DNA of 64,000 nucleotides from Billgrantia montanilacus (GTDB taxonomy: Bacteria > Pseudomonadota > Gammaproteobacteria > Pseudomonadales > Halomonadaceae): positions 62,001-126,000 of the forward strand of contig NZ_QPII01000009.1 of assembly GCF_003336675.1 (NCBI RefSeq), written 5' to 3'. Positions 59,921 through 64,000 of the stretch are shown one piece after another. Below the pieces are notes generated by a model, which did not search any database, was not told the origin of the DNA, and worked only from the letters and a program-made list of their open reading frames with translations. The stretch's first letter is position 1. The number at the start of each line of letters is the position of its first letter. Position numbers and translations under genes: made by a program.

Positions 59921-61255
59921 ATGACGCAGATGCACTGGCAGCGCTTGCTCGACCCGTCGCGACTCTACGGCGGCCGGGCCGGGCGTGACGAGATCGGCCG
60001 CAGCCCCTTCCACAAGGATCATGACCGGATCGTCTTCTCCGGCTCCTTTCGCCGCCTGGGGCGCAAGACCCAGGTGCACCCCCTCACCGACAACGACCAC
60101 ATTCACACCCGGCTGACCCATTCGCTGGAGGTGGGCTGCGTGGGGCGCTCGCTGGGCATGATCGTCGGCGAGCTGCTGCGCGAGCGGCTGCCGGAGTGGA
60201 TCACCCCGGCCGACCTGGGCGTCATCGTGCAGGCGGCATGCCTGGGACACGATATCGGCAACCCGCCCTTCGGCCATGCCGGCGAGTATGCCATTCGCGA
60301 CTGGTTCAAGCGTGCCGAGGCCGATGGTAGCGGGCTGCTCGAGGGGCTGTCGGAGCATGAACGCGCCGACTTGCTCACCTACGAGGGCAATGCCCAGGGG
60401 TTCCGGGTGGTCACCCAGATCGAGTACAACCAGTTTCGTGGCGGCATGCGGCTGACAACGGCGACGCTGGGGACTTTGCTGAAGTACCCCTGGACCGTGG
60501 AGCACGGGGGCAGTGCCGGCAAGTTCGGCAGCTATCAGAGCGAGAAGGCATTGCTGGCCGACGTGGCCGACCGCCTGGGCCTGCTGCCCCGGGGCGAGGG
60601 GCGCTGGTGTCGCCACCCCCTGGCCTGGCTGGTCGAGGCGGCCGACGACATCTGCTACGCCCTTCTCGACCTGGAGGATGGGCTTGAGATGGGCATCCTG
60701 CGTTTCGACGAGGTGGCCGACGTGCTGCTGCAGATCGCCGGCGACGCCCCGCCGGACTATGCCAGCATGCAGCGCAGCGGTGTCTCCCAGCGTCGGCGTA
60801 TCGCCGCCCTGCGCGGCGCGGCCATGGAGCGAGCGGTCAACGACGTGGGGGCGGTCTTCGTCGACCATGAGACTGCGCTGCTCAACGGCACCCTGACCAG
60901 CGACCTGCTGGAGCTATGCCATCCTGACCTGGGCTGGGGGGTGGCCGCGGCCAAGCAGCTGGCCCGCGAGCGTATCTTCCAGAACGAGCGCAAGGCCAAG
61001 CTTGAGATCGGTGCCTACACCACCCTCGGCATCCTGCTGGAAGCCTTCATCGGCGCGGCCCACGAGCTGCACTACACCGGCGAGTCGAGCTTCAAGCATC
61101 AGCGAGTGCTGGCGCTGGTCGGCGAGAACACGCCGCGCCCCTCCTGGACGCTCTATGACAGCTATCGGCGCATGCTCGACTTCATCGGCGGCATGACCGA
61201 CCACTACGCCGTAGACCTGGCCCAGGAGATGGGCGGTCGACTGAGAGGGGACTAA
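59921..61255 (+). CDS. dgt: Deoxyguanosinetriphosphate triphosphohydrolase (dGTPase)
   Basis: A 444-residue HD-domain enzyme that splits dGTP to deoxyguanosine and triphosphate. Metal site: HTRLTHSLEVGCVG (first His) and QAACLGHDIGNPPFGHAGE (His-Asp), with a further Asp in VEAADDICYALLDLED. Substrate-binding segments: GRKTQVHPLTDNDHIH and NQFRGGMRLTTATLG. It has its own 99-base upstream gap after ntrC. Confidence 0.94.
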   Translation: MTQMHWQRLLDPSRLYGGRAGRDEIGRSPFHKDHDRIVFSGSFRRLGRKTQVHPLTDNDHIHTRLTHSLEVGCVGRSLGMIVGELLRERLPEWITPADLGVIVQAACLGHDIGNPPFGHAGEYAIRDWFKRAEADGSGLLEGLSEHERADLLTYEGNAQGFRVVTQIEYNQFRGGMRLTTATLGTLLKYPWTVEHGGSAGKFGSYQSEKALLADVADRLGLLPRGEGRWCRHPLAWLVEAADDICYALLDLEDGLEMGILRFDEVADVLLQIAGDAPPDYASMQRSGVSQRRRIAALRGAAMERAVNDVGAVFVDHETALLNGTLTSDLLELCHPDLGWGVAAAKQLARERIFQNERKAKLEIGAYTTLGILLEAFIGAAHELHYTGESSFKHQRVLALVGENTPRPSWTLYDSYRRMLDFIGGMTDHYAVDLAQEMGGRLRGD

Positions 61256-61334
61256 GCGATGTGAAGGTCCGCCGGGCCGCGGGCGCTGCGCCACCTGGCT
61301 CACTACCGCCGCCTTCGATCGAGCCGCTGCCGGC

Positions 61335-62249
61335 TCAGATGGAGGGGGCGTTCAGCGGCGTATTCTTGTCCAGTTCGGCGGCGCGTTCGATAAGCGCAGC
61401 GATCACCTTGTCGTGCATGTCGTCATCGATGCTACCCAACTGCTTCTCGCCCAACTGCTGGGCCAGCGATTCACCGCTCACCACCATCAGCCCCTCGGGC
61501 GTGCCGGCACAGATGATGTCCCAGCCGGGCAGGGTCAGCACCCCCAGGACGGGGACCGGCGCACCGCAGCGGTTCTCCAGCCACGCGCCCAGCCAGCGAG
61601 TGGCACCCAGAGTCTTTGTCAGCGGGCGGTGCTCGCTCCAGCCGGGGAAGCGCAGGCGTTTTGGCTCCACGGTCACCACATTGATCTCGCGGCCGTCCGC
61701 CGTGAAAGGGCGCGTGCGGGCGCGAGTCTCGACGACGAAGACGCCGTGGGGGGTGACGGCGACATGGTCGATGGTATCGGTGTCGGTGGGCACGTCATGG
61801 AAGACGTAGTAGGGGTGGGCCTCGGGGTGAATCAGCCGCTCCAGCTCCTGGCCCACGGCGAGTTCGCAGGCCAGGCCCAGCTTGATGCGACGGATTAGCT
61901 GGAAGTCGCGAATCAGCAGGAAGCAGTAGACCAGCACCAGTACGGTGCTGAGTGCGCCGTAGAGGGCCCATTCCAGCCAGTTCTGCCGGTTGGCAAAGAG
62001 CATGCGTCCCATGCCGTAGACCAGCGGCGCCAGTGACAGGATGGGCCCCAGGGCGCCATCCAGGAACAGGGCGGCGAAGGCACGGTCGAGCCTGTCGCGC
62101 AGGGCCTGACCGGGTTCCCGCAGGGGGCGGGCGTTGAACGGCGAGCGGACCCGGGCATCATGCAGGTTGCGCAGGGCGATCACGATCACCGCCATTGCCC
62201 CGAGGGGAAACAGGAAGATCAGGGGGAGCAGGTATTCCAGCCAGGCCAT
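61335..62249 (-). CDS. NERD domain membrane protein
   Basis: A 304-residue protein. Residues 1-150 have three to four hydrophobic helices (LLPLIFLFPLGAMAVIVIAL and LEWALYGALSTVLVLVYCFL among them); residues about 165-280 form a NERD domain (VFHDVPTDTDTIDHVAVTPH, GVFVVETRARTRPFTADGRE, LGVLTLPGWDII). NERD is a nuclease-related fold; the Glu and following basic residue of VVETRAR stand where the catalytic E-x-K lies. The start at 62249 is preferred to longer frames. Convergent with dgt. Function unknown. Confidence 0.82.
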   Translation of the reverse strand: MAWLEYLLPLIFLFPLGAMAVIVIALRNLHDARVRSPFNARPLREPGQALRDRLDRAFAALFLDGALGPILSLAPLVYGMGRMLFANRQNWLEWALYGALSTVLVLVYCFLLIRDFQLIRRIKLGLACELAVGQELERLIHPEAHPYYVFHDVPTDTDTIDHVAVTPHGVFVVETRARTRPFTADGREINVVTVEPKRLRFPGWSEHRPLTKTLGATRWLGAWLENRCGAPVPVLGVLTLPGWDIICAGTPEGLMVVSGESLAQQLGEKQLGSIDDDMHDKVIAALIERAAELDKNTPLNAPSI

Positions 62250-62378
62250 CGGGGGTCCGTCCTTGCCTGTTATAGTCACGTAAGCATGACATTCTAGACA
62301 ACCTTCCACCAGAAGAGCCATGTTGATCGTATGAAGGCTGAGCGCATGAAGGTGGCTGCAGAAGAGTGCGGAGAGACG

Positions 62379-63239
62379 ATGAGCGACGTGCCGATTCCCG
62401 AGGGGGCCTTGCGCCTGGCGGACTTCCTGACCCGCTACCCGCGCATTGTGGTGTTGACCGGGGCCGGGGTGAGCACCGACAGCGGTATCCCCGATTACCG
62501 CGATGCCAGCGGTGCCTGGAAGTGCGCACCGCCGATGCAGCACCAGCAGTTCATGAGCAGCCATGCGGCGCGACAGCGTTACTGGGCGCGTGCTCTGGTC
62601 GGCTTTCGTACCCTGCACCGGGCCCGCCCGGGTATCGCCCATACGGCGCTGGCCCAGCTCGAAGGCGTGGGGCTGGTGGCGGGGGTGATCACCCAGAACG
62701 TGGATGGGCTTCACCAGAAGGCCGGCTCGCGACGGGTCATCGACCTGCATGGTCGTGCCGAGCAGGTGCGTTGCATGCAGTGCGGGGCGCTACGCATGCG
62801 CCATGACCTGCACGACGAGCTGGCCGAGTGCAATCCGCACTGGCTCTCCCGGGAGGCAGCGGCACGGCCCGATGGTGATGCGGACCTGGAGGCGGACTTT
62901 TCCACCTTCCAGGTGCCCGGGTGTCGTCGCTGCGGCCAGGGAATCTGGAAGCCCGATGTGGTCTTCTTCGGCGACAACGTGCCCGGTGAACGCGTGGCCC
63001 GCGCCACTGCCATGGTCGACGAGGCAGGCGCGCTGCTGGTCGTGGGCTCGTCGCTGATGGTCTATTCGGGTTACCGCTTCGCGCGGCAGGCATCCAGCGC
63101 CAGCAAGCCCATCGCCTGTCTCAACCTGGGCCATACCCGGGCCGATGCGCTCTACTCGCTGAAGGTCGAGGCGCCAGTAGGCGAGACGCTGAATGCCCTG
63201 GTGGTGGCCCTTACGGGCGCGGGTCAAGCGACAGGGTAA
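62379..63239 (+). CDS. Sir2 family NAD-dependent protein deacylase
   Basis: A 286-residue sirtuin. NAD site: VVLTGAGVSTDSGIPDYRD, ITQNVDGLHQKAGS, catalytic His in VIDLHGRAEQVRC; zinc Cys pairs CMQC and CRRC; then WKPDVVFFGDNVP and LLVVGSSLMVYSGYR. The insert between the Cys pairs is long, as in class II (SIRT4-like) sirtuins. The start at 62379 has GGAGAG upstream. Divergent from the NERD gene; its end overlaps the lipoprotein gene by 29 bases. Confidence 0.93.
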   Translation: MSDVPIPEGALRLADFLTRYPRIVVLTGAGVSTDSGIPDYRDASGAWKCAPPMQHQQFMSSHAARQRYWARALVGFRTLHRARPGIAHTALAQLEGVGLVAGVITQNVDGLHQKAGSRRVIDLHGRAEQVRCMQCGALRMRHDLHDELAECNPHWLSREAAARPDGDADLEADFSTFQVPGCRRCGQGIWKPDVVFFGDNVPGERVARATAMVDEAGALLVVGSSLMVYSGYRFARQASSASKPIACLNLGHTRADALYSLKVEAPVGETLNALVVALTGAGQATG

Positions 63240-63630
63240 CGGGCTCGTCCGGGTTGCTCTCTTCCAGCGGTACCGGCTCGCCGGTGGCGTGGGTCAGTTC
63301 GCCCCGCTGGCGCAGCTCGGCGCTCAGCCGGGGTGCACGGGCGTCCTCGAGGGCCTGGCTGTCGTGGCGTAACGAAACCGCCCAGGGGGGCGCATCAAGA
63401 TGGGTCAGCGTGGTTTCGGCCAGGGTGCCTTCGGCATCGCTGAGGCGGACATTCAGTTCGGCATCGTCGCTCAGCGTCATCGGTTCAGGTGGCACCACGC
63501 GAGTCTGTAGCTCGGTGAACTGCGGGGTGCCGGCGCAGCCGACCAGTACCAGCGTGACCAGAAGCCCCAGCGCCAGCCGCCGTGTGGGCTTGCCCAGCGG
63601 GAGCGACGCAACAGTCGTTAGATCGTTCAT
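63211..63630 (-). CDS. YbaY-like lipoprotein (YscW family)
   Basis: A 139-residue lipoprotein: hydrophobic LALGLLVTLVLVGC with lipobox Cys, then one beta-sandwich domain (DDAELNVRLSDAEG, APPWAVSLRHDSQALED) as in YbaY/YscW. Thought to be an outer-membrane or periplasmic lipoprotein; its role in this setting is unknown. It converges with the sirtuin gene and follows the YciH-type gene after 14 bases. Confidence 0.8.
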   Translation of the reverse strand: MNDLTTVASLPLGKPTRRLALGLLVTLVLVGCAGTPQFTELQTRVVPPEPMTLSDDAELNVRLSDAEGTLAETTLTHLDAPPWAVSLRHDSQALEDARAPRLSAELRQRGELTHATGEPVPLEESNPDEPVTLSLDPRP

Positions 63631-63644
63631 TCCATTCTCCTTGC

Positions 63645-64000
63645 CTAGCCGCCGGCCAGCTTCACGGTATAGCCGCTACGCTCCAGCTCGGCCTTGACTA
63701 CCTCGCGATGATCGCCCTGGATCTCGATGATGCCATCCTTGACGGCACCTCCGGTTCCGCAGCGTTTCTTGAGACGCTTGGCCAGGGCCTTCAGTTCGGC
63801 ATCGGCAAGGGGGATGCCGGCAACCGTGGTCACGCCCTTGCCCTTGCGACCGCTGGTTTCACGACGAATGCGCACGACGCCGTCCAGCGACTCGATGCGA
63901 GCCTGCTCGGCGGCCTCGGCACAGCGGCAGTCGGCCAGGGGCTGGCGGCAGTCCGGGCAGATATCACCGTGCTCGGTGGAATAGACCAGGCCGTTCAACT
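63645..64000 (-). CDS. SUI1/YciH family translation initiation factor (5' end outside window)
   Basis: The visible 117 residues start with NGLVYSTEHGD, which in E. coli YciH is a few residues from the true start, so a few codons probably lie beyond base 64000 (the in-window TTG at 63998 may not be the start). A Cys-rich insert (CPDCRQPLADCRC) not found in E. coli YciH could bind zinc. The SUI1 core follows: VVRIRRETSGRKGKGVTT, KKRCGTGGAVKDGIIEIQGD. Related to eukaryotic eIF1. Confidence 0.9.
   Translation of the reverse strand, partial: LNGLVYSTEHGDICPDCRQPLADCRCAEAAEQARIESLDGVVRIRRETSGRKGKGVTTVAGIPLADAELKALAKRLKKRCGTGGAVKDGIIEIQGDHREVVKAELERSGYTVKLAGG

Overview
The window looks like a stretch of chromosome from a high-GC gammaproteobacterium, most likely Halomonas or a close relative. 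This is inferred from gene content and synteny and was not tested: typA/bipA divergent from glnA, then a DUF4124 gene, ntrB and ntrC, as well as DUF6746 proteins, a YciH-type factor, TRAP transport and many Zn, Mn and Fe acquisition genes. I see no phage, insertion sequence, CRISPR array, rRNA or tRNA.

Layout. 1-6958 is metal acquisition. A DUF1826 gene, a NikA-type binding protein and a permease that runs off the window lie behind a Zur-like operator. A second Zur-like operator is followed by a short stretch that ends in a strong terminator, then an EamA exporter, then mntABC divergent from mntR. 6959-16001 holds thiE, an NlpC/P60 lipoprotein, gloA, a LysR/DoxX/DODA-dioxygenase group and an AttEFGH-like ABC system. 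16125-24293 is an acyl-CoA catabolic block (two CoA ligases, acyl-CoA dehydrogenase, thiolase) with an AraC regulator and an orphan Leu/Ile/Val-type binding protein. 24830-28827 is a zinc-uptake locus: two ZnuB-like permeases, one ATPase, a small His/Arg-rich membrane ORF, a very His-rich ZnuA and two Zur-like operators. 29682-36615 is a sugar-acid cluster: a RuBisCO-like protein, a DUF1537 kinase, a VOC protein, a complete TRAP transporter and a divergent LacI regulator. 36678-45421 is mixed, including two DUF6746 paralogues and an 85-residue gene behind a perfect Fur-like palindrome. 45512-51015 carries livGFHM and a sodium-dependent transporter. 51684-59821 is the typA/glnA/ntrBC nitrogen region, with NtrC sites and two sigma-54 promoters. 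59921-64000 holds dgt, a NERD protein, a Sir2 deacylase, a YbaY-like lipoprotein and the start of a SUI1/YciH gene.

How the genes work together. Three metal regulons can be read from operators: Zur (GTTATAACATAAC-type sites at 2401, 2569, 27849 and 28815), MntR (mntR divergent from mntABC) and Fur (41629 and 41753). Nitrogen control is explicit, with NtrC boxes and -24/-12 promoters before both glnA and ntrBC. The best candidates for undescribed biology are the zinc locus (paired permeases plus a 51-residue membrane ORF), the Zur-controlled DUF1826/NikA-type importer with an adjacent candidate Zur-controlled short transcript, and the RuBisCO-like/DUF1537/VOC/TRAP cluster.
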